DNA from: Seminavis robusta
Taxonomy: Eukaryota; Bacillariophyta; Bacillariophyceae; Naviculales; Naviculaceae
Assembly (NCBI GenBank): GCA_903772945.1
Contig: CAICTM010000359.1
Span: 1-64,000 of the forward strand
Length of the DNA: 64,000 nucleotides
Direction: 5' to 3'
The translations under genes were made by a program, and so were the position numbers. The notes beneath the pieces are model-generated. The model ran no database searches, was not told the origin of the DNA, and was given only the letters and a program-made list of their open reading frames with translations. This document shows, piece by piece, positions 43,499 to 54,082 of this stretch. Within the stretch, counting starts at the first letter, position 1. Each line of letters opens with the position of its first letter.

Positions 43499-43811
43499 GG
43501 TTCAACAATGCTTGCATCGATCGAAGGATTGGAGGCCACAATAGATCGTCGAACAGATCGTCGCTGGGTTTCTCTTGGATCTTGGCGAGAGGTGCATGGG
43601 TGTGGTTTGATGAAAATGGTATGATTGTCTCACCGGTACCCGCACCGGTATTCATAGTTTTAAACAAGGTGTAGCCCTAAATTATTCCCATAGGGGTCAG
43701 TGCGTGACGTGTGCTCAGATACATTTAGGACCCTTCATGAAAGATCTCGATGTCACAGAAGCTACATACATGTAGCTAGCTAGTCCTGAATTTCAACTGT
43801 TGTTTGCTTTT

Positions 43812-43870
43812 TAGCCTGGCCCCGGCTGGCATCCGTAGATAATTTCCCTACTCTAAACCCCCCGTACTAG
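43812..43870 (-). repeat. Dispersed repeat family 2, copy 2 (inverted)
   Basis: On the minus strand it reads CTAGTACGGGGGGTTTAGAG, then TAGGGAAATTATCTACGGAT and GCCAGCCGGGGCCAGGCT, close to 9905-9948 and to 60075-60148. Confidence 0.65.
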
Positions 43871-44463
43871 TATATGTCTCTCCCAATGCCGCCACTTTAC
43901 CCTTTTTGTTTTCTCTGCTGACGGCCTCCTTGGCACCAAAGCTCAGGCACTCGCCAAATGCCTGTCCTCTCTTCTAGCTGCCAAGTGGTGCCAAACTTAC
44001 TCAGTGGTGTGTGGCTATCTATGTTAATGCTACGCTCAGCCTAGCTATTGTTCGGCCTGCCACCTCGGCCATGTCCCGAGCCATGTCCCTGCTGACACAA
44101 TAAGCCAACACCGTTCCCTCTGGGATTTCAATGGTGCACTTGCCGTCTTCCGATAATCTTATCCTCCCATCATGCCCCTTCCCAACTTTTCTAGCCTCCC
44201 TATTTCCTCCCCTAATTTTCCTCCTTTCGCCCATCTCGCTCTCCCCTCCCCCTCTCTTCCAACCTTGCTTGACCAGTCCACAACTCAAAACCATATAGTG
44301 ATTTTCTGTGCTCAAATGCCAAAGGTCAAAGGGGGTCTACATGGTACTGGTAGGGAAGTTGGAAGCCAGCTGCAGGCTAGAGATGTGGAATAACTATATA
44401 GGTTCCATGGAATCAGGGGTGACAAATTGAGGACCAACACTAGGGCCAAATAGCTAGCTTGAC

Positions 44464-44665
44464 TTTGCGGGATCCATAGAGACACAAAAGAGTGGCTTTC
44501 ACAAGGGCAATTGAAAGGTCTGTCCTGATGTACATGTGGAACATCATTTGGGAGTAGGACTATTGAGTTTGGTTGGCATTATTGACAGTAGTGAGGCATT
44601 GCAAAGAAGGTTGGCTTGGGGAGCAAGCATGCCATCCACAGAAACAACAAAGGGACTCGATGGAA
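44464..44665 (+). repeat. Dispersed repeat family 1, copy 1
   Basis: About 200 bp resembling 60227-60437. Shared blocks: TTTGCGGGATCCA, GGCTTTCACAAGGGCAAT, GAACATCATTTG, TTGGCTTGGGG and AGCATGCCATCCAC(A/G)GAAAC. Similarity is patchy, with small gaps between blocks. No coding potential is evident. Confidence 0.65.
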
Positions 44666-45403
44666 AGACATACATTTGATGGGATTCGCACAGGCGTCCA
44701 TGCTTTGAATTTTGCCTTGCTGGACATGCAAAAATTGTGAGCGGATTTTAGTTCGGTAGGAGGTGCAGTCCAATTTGGATGTGTGTAAGTCCATAATAAC
44801 AGTAGTACCATGTTCGAAACAAACAGAGTAAGGAAAGATCATTGTGCAAAGTGTCGGTTGCTAGCTAGTAGATCGGTAACTGCATTGACAGACTATTTCG
44901 TCTCCCGGAGACGATTTGCTTTTAGGGGTAAGGGTACCGATGGGGAGTGGAGGTTTGAATTATACCCCGCGTGCATTACTTAGAGGCCTCTGTAGAAGTC
45001 TACGTATTTGACTAGTATTGTATTGACGGGATACAGTCAACGCATGTACATGCACATGAAAGTCGCCTTGCGTTCTTCACATTTTTCGCATGAATGAGGG
45101 ATCTGAATGAGCTCGAGCGAGGAAGCGGTTTCGGTTTCGGTTTCGGGGCGAAGCAAAAAGAAAGGGATGAGCGCGCGGAGCGCGCGAATACTGTTTCAGG
45201 TGTTGGTAATAAAAGATTTATGGAAACGGAGACGACCGAGGGGGCATATGAATTAATAAAATAGGGGGAGGAGGAAGGGGGGGTACGACGGTAGCGTATG
45301 CGGAAACCGGGTGACCTGCAACCAGCGGCATGCAGATTGACACAAAAACAAAAAAGCTCAAAAAAGCGGCGCAAACAGATCAGGAGCCTGAAGATACGGC
45401 ACC

Positions 45404-46672
45404 ATGGCAGACACAATCATGAACAGCAATAATGACACGGAGATCTCACGTGATCAGATGCTCTCCGGTTTCTTGAATGACGAAGCTCTGAATGATGTGA
45501 AACTAAAAGGCACGGATGGAGTGGTGGTGATGGCAAATCGCTTTCTGCTGTCAGCCAGAAGTCAGGTTTTTAGAGGAATGCTTCTTGGCAAGTTCCAGGA
45601 GGCATCCTCTCCCGTTGTGGACATTGGGTTTCAAGGAGGTATTTTGAGAGCCATTGTGGAATACATTCTCACTGATTCAGCCCAGATGCTTGACTGCAAG
45701 AAGCGAAAGAGCCGGGAAGGGAATTCGTTTGACTTTCCATTTGTTCAATCCCTTGTTTCCTTGGCGGAAGCGGCATCCTATTTTGAGCTTTTCGACCTGG
45801 CAAAACTTGCTGTGAAAAAATTTGATGTAGTTTGGACGGAATCCCCCTGCTCATCGTTTGCTGTCCTTCAGGCCTGCAAAACAGCAGGGCCTTCCATTCC
45901 GGAATCACTGGTAGAGAAAGCCATGGAAATAGTGCGCTCCTCTCCTGCCGAATCCATCACCAAAGAACACGTCCATTGCTTGAGTTCTGAAGTGTTGGAA
46001 GAGATTCTCAGTGACAAAAAGATGGAAGTGACGGAATACCAGCTGTTTCAAATCCTGAACCTATGGTCGCAAGACTCTGGGGATGAACGGAAGCTGGCCG
46101 CGGCAGAACTATCAAAGCACGTATGCTTGGCAGAGATTGACCCTGAAACTCTATCTACAGCAGTCACTGCTTCAGGCTTGGTCACGTCAGAGCAGCTGTT
46201 GGAGACGTACAAACAACAAGCCCTAGAAATGAGCAAGATGTTCCGTACTGCAAGCTTGAATTGTTTTCGTCACAAACCATGGGTGACGGAGCGACCGCCA
46301 AATGGTGGAGCTCCAACTGAGATCAACGTGGAAGGAGCTGGTTGTGAAGCTGTCAATGGGGTGTTTGTTAGAAATGGTTCGTTCAAAGGACAGTGGAAGT
46401 ACTGCAAGCAGGTGTTGTATGATGGGAATCCCTGCGTTTTCTGGCTCTTTTCCGACGATAGTCATTGGGTCATTGCCATCCCTGATAAGGCAAAACCGGG
46501 CACGGTTGGAGAGGACAAGGATTTCTATAGCATCGTACGACAGAACGAAGAGATTCCGCCAGTATCAGGGTGGTCATCTATGAGCGAAGAATACAAACCT
46601 GGTCCGAAATTGAAGTACAGATTTAGAGCGACCAGCAGCAGCACTGGCTCAGGATCCAATTCAAGTTCCTAG
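45404..46672 (+). CDS. BTB/BACK-domain protein
   Basis: A 422-residue intronless frame from the ATG at 45404. Residues about 25-135 form a BTB/POZ domain: LNDEALNDVKLKG, MANRFLLSARSQVFRGMLLG, GGILRAIVEYILTD and LAEAASYFELFDLAKLAVKK. A BACK-like helical part follows (SSEVLEEILSDKKMEVTEYQ...LFQILNLWSQD), as in adaptors of Cullin-3 ubiquitin ligases. Residues about 305-410 hold a separate beta-rich segment (INVEGAGCEAVNGVFVRNGS...WKYCK) of a type I associate with stramenopile proteins but cannot name. The Ser-rich tail closes the protein. Likely role: substrate selection for ubiquitylation, inferred from the domains. Confidence 0.85.
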   Translation: MADTIMNSNNDTEISRDQMLSGFLNDEALNDVKLKGTDGVVVMANRFLLSARSQVFRGMLLGKFQEASSPVVDIGFQGGILRAIVEYILTDSAQMLDCKKRKSREGNSFDFPFVQSLVSLAEAASYFELFDLAKLAVKKFDVVWTESPCSSFAVLQACKTAGPSIPESLVEKAMEIVRSSPAESITKEHVHCLSSEVLEEILSDKKMEVTEYQLFQILNLWSQDSGDERKLAAAELSKHVCLAEIDPETLSTAVTASGLVTSEQLLETYKQQALEMSKMFRTASLNCFRHKPWVTERPPNGGAPTEINVEGAGCEAVNGVFVRNGSFKGQWKYCKQVLYDGNPCVFWLFSDDSHWVIAIPDKAKPGTVGEDKDFYSIVRQNEEIPPVSGWSSMSEEYKPGPKLKYRFRATSSSTGSGSNSSS

Positions 46673-46969
46673 CTAGAATCTTTATTTGGCAGGTGAACGG
46701 TGCCCGAGGAGGGTGAAGCTTATATCCTGGCTCCAGATCAAAATAGTATTATGCATTAAGAACTATGCGAGTCACATATACATGTAGCTCGTGCCGTGGC
46801 AGGCCTAACTCCAGCACAAGGACCTTTGCCCAAGAACAGGGTAAGTATTGCACCAATGTGTTCTAAGAAAAAACATTTTAACGTTTTGTCTGAGGTTAAT
46901 TGTTGTAGCAAATTGCCTTCCATTCGTGAAATCAAACAGGAGGATATAAACCCTCCCTTTTTAATTTTA

Positions 46970-47821
46970 TTACAAAGGAGTATAAGAGTGAATTTCCATC
47001 TTGGTGGCCACACCCGGCATTCCGACTCCGGCTGTGGAGACCATATCCATGTACGATGGGTATCCCACACTGGGATCATACGTATTGAGAACCAGCGGTG
47101 CCTGCATATCCAAATTTCGTCCGATTTGATCAAAGAGCTGATCGATCGTGTTGGGTGTTAAAATCGTGACGGGAAATTGGGCGTTGTCGAGTGTGGAAAC
47201 GACGTATCCATTGCTGACTGTCACTTTGAGAGGCCAGGCAATGCCTCGCTGTAGATCCTCGTAATCCGTGTAGGTAAATTCGTAATAGAGATTGCCTCCA
47301 TTGCGCTGGGCATTCCACAAATTGCGATTGGTCTGGTACATGCCACTGCGATCGTAAGGCTCCGTTTGGAAACTGGTGACACGGTTCGTGTAGAGATTGC
47401 TCTCCGCCTCGCCTTGCTGGATTTGGTACATGTACGGGTATCCGTAGGTACCATCGTATTCGCCATAAGTGTACCACGTCGAATCGAAAATGGCATTTTG
47501 AATGTCGTCAAACATGTATTCGACAGTGCGAATGTCGGTGGGAACCGTATCCTTGCTGTTGACACCCATGGGGGTCGACAGATCCACTTGGACTCTCCAG
47601 GGATAATCTCCTATGGAAGAACAGATATTGCACTCCTGATTCCAGACGTAGTCGTAATATAGATTGTCCAAGCGAGCGTTCCATCGTCCACGGGCCGTGT
47701 TCAATTTATCTTGCTCCGCATCTTTGTTGGCTGTTTTGGCCATGTTCGTCTGAGCCACGACAGCTCTCCCCATCAAGAGAGATACTATCGACGCGAAACG
47801 GAACATCTTGATCCACATCAT
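46970..47821 (-). CDS. Secreted double-DUF6174-like protein, divergent copy 1
   Basis: 283 residues from the ATG at 47821; a second ATG follows at once. Residues 1-23 form a signal peptide (MFRFASIVSLLMGRAVVAQ core). Two similar halves follow: half one has LNTARGRWNARLDNLYYDYV, a CNIC pair and YDGTYGYPYMYQ; half two has YYEFTYTDYED, WPLKVTVSNGYVV, TIDQLFDQIG and YDPSVGYPSYMD. Each half matches the order I know from DUF6174 (W...Y.Y, then V.V, then a YD..YGYP end). No enzyme role is known. The three genes at 52481-56281 are paralogues; this is the most divergent member and alone keeps the CxxC pair. Confidence 0.75.
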   Translation of the reverse strand: MMWIKMFRFASIVSLLMGRAVVAQTNMAKTANKDAEQDKLNTARGRWNARLDNLYYDYVWNQECNICSSIGDYPWRVQVDLSTPMGVNSKDTVPTDIRTVEYMFDDIQNAIFDSTWYTYGEYDGTYGYPYMYQIQQGEAESNLYTNRVTSFQTEPYDRSGMYQTNRNLWNAQRNGGNLYYEFTYTDYEDLQRGIAWPLKVTVSNGYVVSTLDNAQFPVTILTPNTIDQLFDQIGRNLDMQAPLVLNTYDPSVGYPSYMDMVSTAGVGMPGVATKMEIHSYTPL

Positions 47822-48116
47822 CTTGACTTGTACTTTTTATTCAATGAGACCCCTGCTTCCACGCACAACAATAGGAAAGGTTCGCGATGCCTGTCTACTA
47901 AAGTATATTGTGTGATAAGGGACCGCCGACGGCAAGAAATCTTAATTTAGGCGGAAAAAATGAGACTTCCTCAACATGTCGCCGAAAGTGTCACAGGTCG
48001 TGGTGCTGTCATACGATACTCTAGCAAAAAGTACTGGAGATGTCCTGGATGACTCTCACATACAAAGATCCTTTTCACCGGTCATGGAATGGCTTTGATG
48101 ACTTGTGACTCTCGCG

Positions 48117-48163
48117 AAGATCCTTGAACCTTGAACGTGGTCTTCCACCGTGGAATGTGATTT
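48117..48163 (+). repeat. TTGAACGTGGTCTT motif, copy 1
   Basis: The copy reads AAGATCCTTGAAC with CTTGAACGTGGTCTTCCACC and GTGGAATGTGA. Related copies at 48965 and 49064 keep GAACGTGGTCTT and CGTGGAA(A/G)GTGA. Confidence 0.7.
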
Positions 48164-48964
48164 CCCCCCTATGGCCAGCGCCTTTTCCGCAGGGCACTCG
48201 AGATGAGTTCTTTGGGGTCTGCTGATGCACTCCACCCCCGGCCGGGCACCCTACCCATAGTAACATATTCGTATTTGTTCATGGGGTCTGCTAGCTAGTA
48301 GGTACAGTGGGTAGTTGTGAACCCCTCCACTAATTCCTCTGGCTGTAATCGGTCCCTCCTCCTCGAACCTTCAGCTGCTGATGTCCTGTTCTATGATAGT
48401 AGGGAAGACATCCCTGCCTCAATTGGCTTGAGCCAAAGCCTACAGAAGCCTGAATGGTCCGGAGCCATCGTGTTGACATAAAATTATGTTGCAGAGCTAA
48501 TTGCCATTCCGTACGCGAACAACTACTTGTAGCTCGATCATTCAGCCCCGGTATCTCGGCACACCAGAACATTGTACCGGTACCAGTGCAGGTCATCCCA
48601 GTCACAGATGAACAGCATGTACCGGTACGAGGTACGAGCCAATCCTTCGATTTACCGGCACCACATTACGCGAAGTTGGCTTCTGTGAAGTCTTTGCCAC
48701 TCCGTGAGTGCTACATTCGAACATCTACTACGTACCGTATGTCGTGAAGGGTCCCGATAACACTGCCAATATTGGCTACCGGTACATGTAGCCAGCACAA
48801 TCTCCACTTCAATTGCAGCTTCAAGAAATCCAATTGAGCCAGAAGAATGAGACGCCTACACACGTACCAATACCAGTACTACCGGTGCCTGGGAAGTGTT
48901 TGTTGGTTCTGGTGTGCATCAGTGTGGGCAGCTTCGGACTCGACTCGACTCGACTCGACTCCAA

Positions 48965-49004
48965 GCATCCTCGAACGTGGTCTTATACCGTGGAAGGTGA
49001 AAAC
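48965..49004 (+). repeat. TTGAACGTGGTCTT motif, copy 2
   Basis: CATCCTCGAACGTGGTCTT, then ATACCGTGGAAGGTGAAA. It is 225 bp upstream of the start codon at 49229. Confidence 0.7.
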
Positions 49005-49063
49005 GGTCGTGGTGATGACTACAGTATCAATTGATGTTCTGGATGGTCATGGTTTGTTGTCGC

Positions 49064-49109
49064 AAAGATCCTTGAACGTGGTCTTGCAGCGTGGAAAGTG
49101 AAAATTTTA
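49064..49109 (+). repeat. TTGAACGTGGTCTT motif, copy 3
   Basis: AAGATCCTTGAACGTGGTCT, then TGCAGCGTGGAAAGTGAAAA. It is about 120 bp upstream of the start codon at 49229. Confidence 0.7.
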
Positions 49110-49228
49110 AAGTGCATTACATGTACTTTTAGGAGAAGCTCGCAGTTTTTATTTGTGAACCTCAGCAGCAAAGGTCTCAACAGGACACATGCATTCTGTT
49201 CTCTGAGTATCGCTACTTTTCATCGACA

Positions 49229-49795
49229 ATGGCGGAGAAAACGATGCATGCAAAGTCGGTCGAAGACTTCGCTGTTCAACGGCATGAAGAAGGTGCCATG
49301 ATTCTTCGTATCGTGCTCAACGGAAACGAAAAATTCCTGCCCGAGGATTGGATGGAGAGAAGTGGTGCTGATTCAATCTTGGCCAAACAGATCCTTGGAA
49401 CCAATGAAGGATTGTCTGGGACTACCATACTACAAGTTGATGAGAGCCTTGTTGTTGCCTTTGACTTGATCTTGTTGTGGTTTTCTAGGGGCGACGGTTT
49501 CATACAGAAATCCCTCGACGAAGCGAATGCATCGGAACTGTATCATCTTTCCGAGTACTTTGGTTTGGAAACTCTCAAAAAGGTGATTGAAAAGGAGCAG
49601 AAACATCGAGAAGAGCTGGAGCAGGCAAAGCGCCTAGAGCAAGAACGAAAGGAGAGGTTGCTGCAAGAAAGGCTGAAACGAGACGCAGCACTGAGGCGAC
49701 GAGGATATGTCCAGTGCAGTTCGTGTGGGGACTACACACAAGCGCATTTTCGAGGTCACTACAGTCCAAGATGCTGGTTTTGTTGTTCCATGTAG
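49229..49795 (+). CDS. Small BTB-like protein with C-terminal zinc-finger-like motif
   Basis: 188 residues from the ATG at 49229, no intron. Residues about 22-115 resemble the K-tetramerisation type of BTB fold: ILRIVLNGNEKFLPEDWMER, DESLVVAFDLILLWFSRGDG and ELYHLSEYFGLETLKKVI. A charged helix of about 40 residues follows (EELEQAKRLEQERKERLLQE), likely a coiled coil. The C-terminus CSSCGDYTQAHFRGHYSPRC then WFC has Cys pairs and His that could bind one zinc ion. KCTD-like proteins often assemble as oligomeric ligase adaptors; the zinc module is an addition. It is convergent with the TPR-like gene, 149 bp apart. Confidence 0.75.
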   Translation: MAEKTMHAKSVEDFAVQRHEEGAMILRIVLNGNEKFLPEDWMERSGADSILAKQILGTNEGLSGTTILQVDESLVVAFDLILLWFSRGDGFIQKSLDEANASELYHLSEYFGLETLKKVIEKEQKHREELEQAKRLEQERKERLLQERLKRDAALRRRGYVQCSSCGDYTQAHFRGHYSPRCWFCCSM

Positions 49796-49944
49796 GGTTA
49801 TGCTCCAATGTCCAGCCACTCGGCGACAAAGGACGGTCCAAATCCTATCGATCAAGACTGCATTTTTTCTACCCATGTATGTGTTGTGTGTATCCATGTC
49901 TGTCTTCTCGGGTATCATCGCCGGGACCCGGCTTCCTACTTGCA

Positions 49945-51768
49945 TTAGAGCAATGCCATATCCGTTTTCGGCTGTTTGTCGTATTCTTGGAACGGCAACT
50001 CGCCATCATCATCCGCCACAACATAGTTAAACATGTATGTTTCCAGCATTGGATTCTCGACCAGCAAATGATTCTCTTTGGATGAAATGAGCCCAAAAGC
50101 TTCCTCGTACAGTCTCTTGGCACGGAGTGAATTGATGTTTGCGTAGTGGCATGCAGCGCTGGACAACAAGCCAATAAAGTAGGCCAAGTCCTCCTGGTTA
50201 CCACCTTCATGACGCATTAGTTGAAAGGCCGTCAAGTTTTCTAAAGCCGATCCAATCTCACCACGATCAAAGTGGACAATGGCTGCTTTGAGCCTGGCTT
50301 GTTCATGGTGCGCTGTACCCAAGCTTGCCACTGAGAACACTGTTGGAATGAGGAACATGCAATCGCGCACTGTGGGGTGAGCAATCTAAGCGGCCGAACG
50401 CATGCTGTCAACAGTCAAACATGAACTAAGCTTACCTTCATAATACAACGTCAAAGCTCGGTCAGTCTCTTCAAAATACAACTTCAAACCTCGGTCCAGC
50501 GGATCCCTGCCACCACCCATCCGCACCCGTTTCCCACTAGTCACAGCCTTACTGTAGAAGTCACCCAACGCCATCAAGGCATCAATCCTGACTGAATGTG
50601 TACCGTCCAGCTTGGCCTTTTCAATCGCAGACAGAGCACCACGATAGCATTCCAGAACCTTTAGAGGGGGCGCTTGCTGCTGTTGGTTGTAGCCGTCACC
50701 CAGAGCTACCAAGATCTCAGCCATGGCAGTGTAAGCGCTCTCGGTGGGACCCAATCGGTCCATCATGCCTTGCCAAACTTGCAGGGCCTCTGTGAGCAGT
50801 TCAATGGCTTGTTCAATACAAGCTTGCTGTTGTTGTCCATCAAACCAAGGAGATTCGCCAGAACAAGCCTGGAGTAGCCCCGAGGCAATTCCGTACAAGC
50901 ATGCGGCAACATGTTCCTCGACATCCTCATCGACCACGCATTGGTCCAGCAATGTCAGGGCCACCTGATAGTGGCGAAGAGCTTCTTGGTGCTTGGCTAG
51001 GTGTCTCTGGAGAAAGCTCCCCAATCGCTGATGTGCCTGAACGACTTCCAGCATGAAAATATTGTCATCTTGTTCTTTCGACGTGATGGCGGCAATCTTG
51101 TGGAGACAGAGCATCACTTCCAATTCTTGCTGAGACTTGTCGTCAACGGGAACGGTACCACTTTGGTCCGCGGAGAACAGGGCCAATGCAGACAACCTTT
51201 CGTAGATTTGTGCCAGAGCCCGTTGCTGATCGAGATTATGGCAGTCTCCAAAGTCAACTAGAAATCTGGACTGCAGGTACCACTTCATGTCATCCGATTC
51301 TTCCTTTTTGGCACCCGAGGAAACAACAGCGTCCTGTCTTAGCGGACGCCGGCATTGTAAGTAATCTTCATGGAGCGTCTGCAATAACTCGAGAAACTCC
51401 AAGTCGTTCAAGCGCCTCTCGAGAGACGACGCCATTTGGCTTCTGCTGTTGTCTAATACATATGACGCTTCCTCGCCATCTCGGGTGCTGTTTGCTTCGG
51501 GACTGCCACGTGCACTGGCATCATCACTGCTGCTGGGACAACCAGTCCCAGTGGGGCTCGAAAGGTACCCTGCCATGACGACGCTGGCTCCCGACGGTTC
51601 GTGATAGGGAAACATGGTGGGAAGGGGAAAGATGAACTCCAACTGGGAAAGCCAGCGATAAGACGAACATGATGATGACGCCTTGGAAGCAGTTTCACGG
51701 CTGATGGATCGAGGTGGCTTGTTTCCGCATGCCCCCACTCGACGCCACTGCCAAGTTTCCACCGACAT
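49945..51768 (-). CDS. TPR-like helical repeat protein
   Basis: Two exons, 50436-51768 and 49945-50369, joined in frame across a 66-bp GT-AG intron to 585 residues. The first 125 residues are Ser-rich. The rest is helical and shows TPR-like pairs: HQEALRHYQVALTLLDQCVV, IEQAIELLTEALQVWQGMMD, LVALGDGY then VLECYRGALSAIEKAKLDG, and ARLKAAIVHFDRGEIGSALE in exon 2. TPR folds hold partner proteins. No catalytic domain was seen. The family resembles many diatom TPR proteins with no known role. Upstream (51769 on) is a spacer to the DUF6174 cluster. Confidence 0.75.
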
Positions 51769-52480
51769 CGTATCTTTTGTTTGTTTTGCCTATTCGATTG
51801 TTTGCATCATCCTTGGCTCCTGTGGGATGGCTTTGGGGCCGGACTCTCACGAGCTGTATTGCAAGAGCTTCGCAACAGTGTAACAACGCTGGGGCAGAAA
51901 AGCACGACTGGGTCGAAGACAATCAGGACGCACATCCGCGCACTACCAAACACCCAGAGCCAGCGGTACATACCAGTCAATACCAGAACCGTAGCTTGAT
52001 ACCCAAGACAGGCGTCCTCTTCAACTGCTGGAAGCAACGGAGCGTGCAGCACGGTATCCTCTTTTGGTTTTATCAGTTTGTGCAAGTTCACTAGTGAAGC
52101 TCCGCTGAGCATTGTGCTTTCTGGTCTTCAGGGGTGTACCTCGACCTTTCACGCATCCATCCAATCCTTTGCCGGTAAAGATGAGCTTTCCTACCCGGTA
52201 AGAATCCCTCCCAGCTCGCATGTCCCTGAGAGAGAGGACGCTAGCTATTCGTGGTACCTAAAAGCTTCCAACGTTTACGAATGCTCCTTATAGTTGATTA
52301 ATAAAAGATCGTCCTCCGAATTGGCCAGCCTGATCCGAAACTTTGGACTTATTCCAGTACCCGCAAGCTCACAGAGTAAATCATCACCATGTTACAAATA
52401 ATCCTCCTCTCATCATCACACAACATATACTCTTCTTCTTCTGAACAACCGTAGCATAGCAACTGTAGCAGGTTACTTTC
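51769..52480. other. Gene-free spacer
   Basis: 712 bp between the TPR-like gene start and the stop of the second DUF6174-like gene. Its left end is probably the TPR gene's promoter. Its right end (52384-52480) has TTACAAATAATCC, also present near 55431 beside the fourth copy, as part of the duplicated unit. Confidence 0.5.
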
Positions 52481-53296
52481 TTACGCAGGATAGCAGGTGT
52501 AAATATTATAGTGCCAGATTGTGGAACTTCCACTCTGAATAAAGAAAATCTCTGTGGGATATCCGTCAGTAGGTGCATAATTGACTTCCAAATAGGGTAC
52601 ATTAGCATCGATCTGGCGCTTGATCATGTCAAAGTACTGGTCAACGGTATTGGAAGTTAGCCAATTGACCTGGTTGTTGTTGTGGTCCTGGGAACTCGCA
52701 TATTGAGTGTTGCGAATCTGGACAGCCAACGGCCAGGCCGCACTTGCGTAGGATGGACTCCAGTCCTTGTAGCTGTAGTCATAGTTGTACCATCGTTTAG
52801 CCTGCCAGAGAGCCTTGTTGGTGTTGTATGCCGAAAGCCTGTTTCCTGAGTTGATGCCAAAAGCGCTGATGCGGCGAGTGCTAACATTTCCACCTGCAGT
52901 ATTGGAGAACTGGTACATGGTGGGGTATCCATAGTTGGCATCATAGGTGCAATACACCCTCAAGCTGGCATCCGAAAGGTAACTCTGGATCTGATCTAAG
53001 ATCTGGGGCACGGTCCTGGCTGTAGTGACAAGTTGTCCTTGTTTATTCACAGCCTGGACAGTGCTAACTTCCACCACAACACGGTATGGATAGACCGCTG
53101 GGTTAACACCACTGTATTCCTCAGACCACAAGTAATCATAGTAGTTGATGGCACTTCTCTGCCAGGCGGTCCTGGCGTTGTTCAACTTGGTCTGCTCTGT
53201 GGCCTGGTCGGCCGTCCATGCACTCTGGGCCGACACCCCACTGATGAGGCCCAAGAGGCACAAAAGGAGGAGAGGAACTAGGGTCGCCACGTTCAT
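52481..53296 (-). CDS. Secreted double-DUF6174-like protein, copy 2
   Basis: 271 residues from the ATG at 53296. Signal peptide MNVATLVPLLLLCLLGLISG. Half one: TKLNNARTAWQRSAINYYDY, YPYRVVVEVSTVQAVN, VPQILDQIQSYL and YDANYGYPTMYQ. Half two: LWQAKRWYNYDYSYKDW, WPLAVQIRNTQYAS, TVDQYFDMIKRQID and YAPTDGYPTEIFF. It ends with a single C-terminal Cys near the stop. It is the tail-end member of a three-gene tandem array and very close to the gene at 54083. A small secreted protein of unknown role. Confidence 0.8.
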   Translation of the reverse strand: MNVATLVPLLLLCLLGLISGVSAQSAWTADQATEQTKLNNARTAWQRSAINYYDYLWSEEYSGVNPAVYPYRVVVEVSTVQAVNKQGQLVTTARTVPQILDQIQSYLSDASLRVYCTYDANYGYPTMYQFSNTAGGNVSTRRISAFGINSGNRLSAYNTNKALWQAKRWYNYDYSYKDWSPSYASAAWPLAVQIRNTQYASSQDHNNNQVNWLTSNTVDQYFDMIKRQIDANVPYLEVNYAPTDGYPTEIFFIQSGSSTIWHYNIYTCYPA

Positions 53297-54082
53297 CGTG
53301 TTGGTCTGGTTTCAAGGAAACCAATGAATCAATCTCCCACGGCTGTCGGAAGATTTGAGAGAGAGATGTGAATGATGGATGAGAGATGAATGAGCAAAGG
53401 TCATCTTGAATGAGCAAGATGACCGGTGTCTCCGCCATTTAATTTTTAAAAAGAAAGTGGCGAAGCTGTCAAACATGATCCTATACGCTTGCTACAATCT
53501 ATTTGAACGGAGCCTAACTAAGAGGACCCAATCTGAGAGGCAGAAGGCACCCATGTGGGACAGGATCAGCTAAGAAGAGACTAGCTATCGGTAGCGAGCG
53601 AGTGTACTCTTTCGCCCGAAGTTGTTAGTTGTCAATGGTACTGGAGAGATCATCTTCGACGGCAGCACCATGTGATATGAGTGGATCGGCCCTGGGAAAA
53701 CCAGAAAACCACCTCCTGCATGTTCGAGCTAGCCAGGTGGCTACGGTGAAGTCTGATTTTACGCAGCGATTCTTGACTATTTCATGCATCTTGATGGCTC
53801 AGTGAAGCACTAGCTAGCCAGAGGGGCATTGAATGAGACATGAATCATAAAGACGATGCCTCGGTGACGACGAAGGAGCTCACCAATAGCAGTTGGCAAG
53901 TTCGGCTGCTTTAAGTGTCTTAGCTAGTCGATTACCCACTAGGCACAGCGGGCACGCTGCCTCAGCGGCGCTGCGGACCCTTTCTCTACAGTCACGTTCA
54001 AGCATGCATCATCAGGCACCACCCATCATAACTACCTTCATGCAACACATAAACCATGTTCTGAAGCTCCATTGCTTCTTCC
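53297..54082. other. Intergenic unit of the tandem array
   Basis: 786 bp. Near 53410-53470 the block AAGATGACCGGTGTC...AAGAAAG(T/C)GGC(G/A)AAGCTGTC matches the block upstream of the next gene (55035-55095). Near 53940-54000 the block CAGCGGCGCTGCGGACCCTT matches 55367-55392. Thus duplication copied flanks as well as genes. Confidence 0.6.

Larger units (their letters stand above)
43499..45403. other. Long gene-free region with dispersed repeats
   Basis: 1.9 kb with no supported gene. It includes two dispersed-repeat copies (43812-43870 and 44464-44665), C/T-rich tracts near 44170-44270, and a GGAGACGA palindrome at 44899-44915. The minus-strand open frame 44019-44315 is low in evidence. The last 400 bp presumably act as the promoter of the BTB gene at 45404. 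Confidence 0.5.
47822..49228. other. Gene-free region with repeats
   Basis: About 1.4 kb without a supported gene. It holds three copies of a 40-bp motif (48117, 48965, 49064), (GACTC)5 at 48937-48961, and several ACCGGTACC palindromes (48570-48630, 48780). It lies between the divergent starts at 47821 and 49229. Confidence 0.5.

Noticed and set aside
44019-44315. Minus-strand 98-codon frame
   Set aside because: Gly/Arg-rich from C/T-rich DNA; no domain, no splice partners seen.
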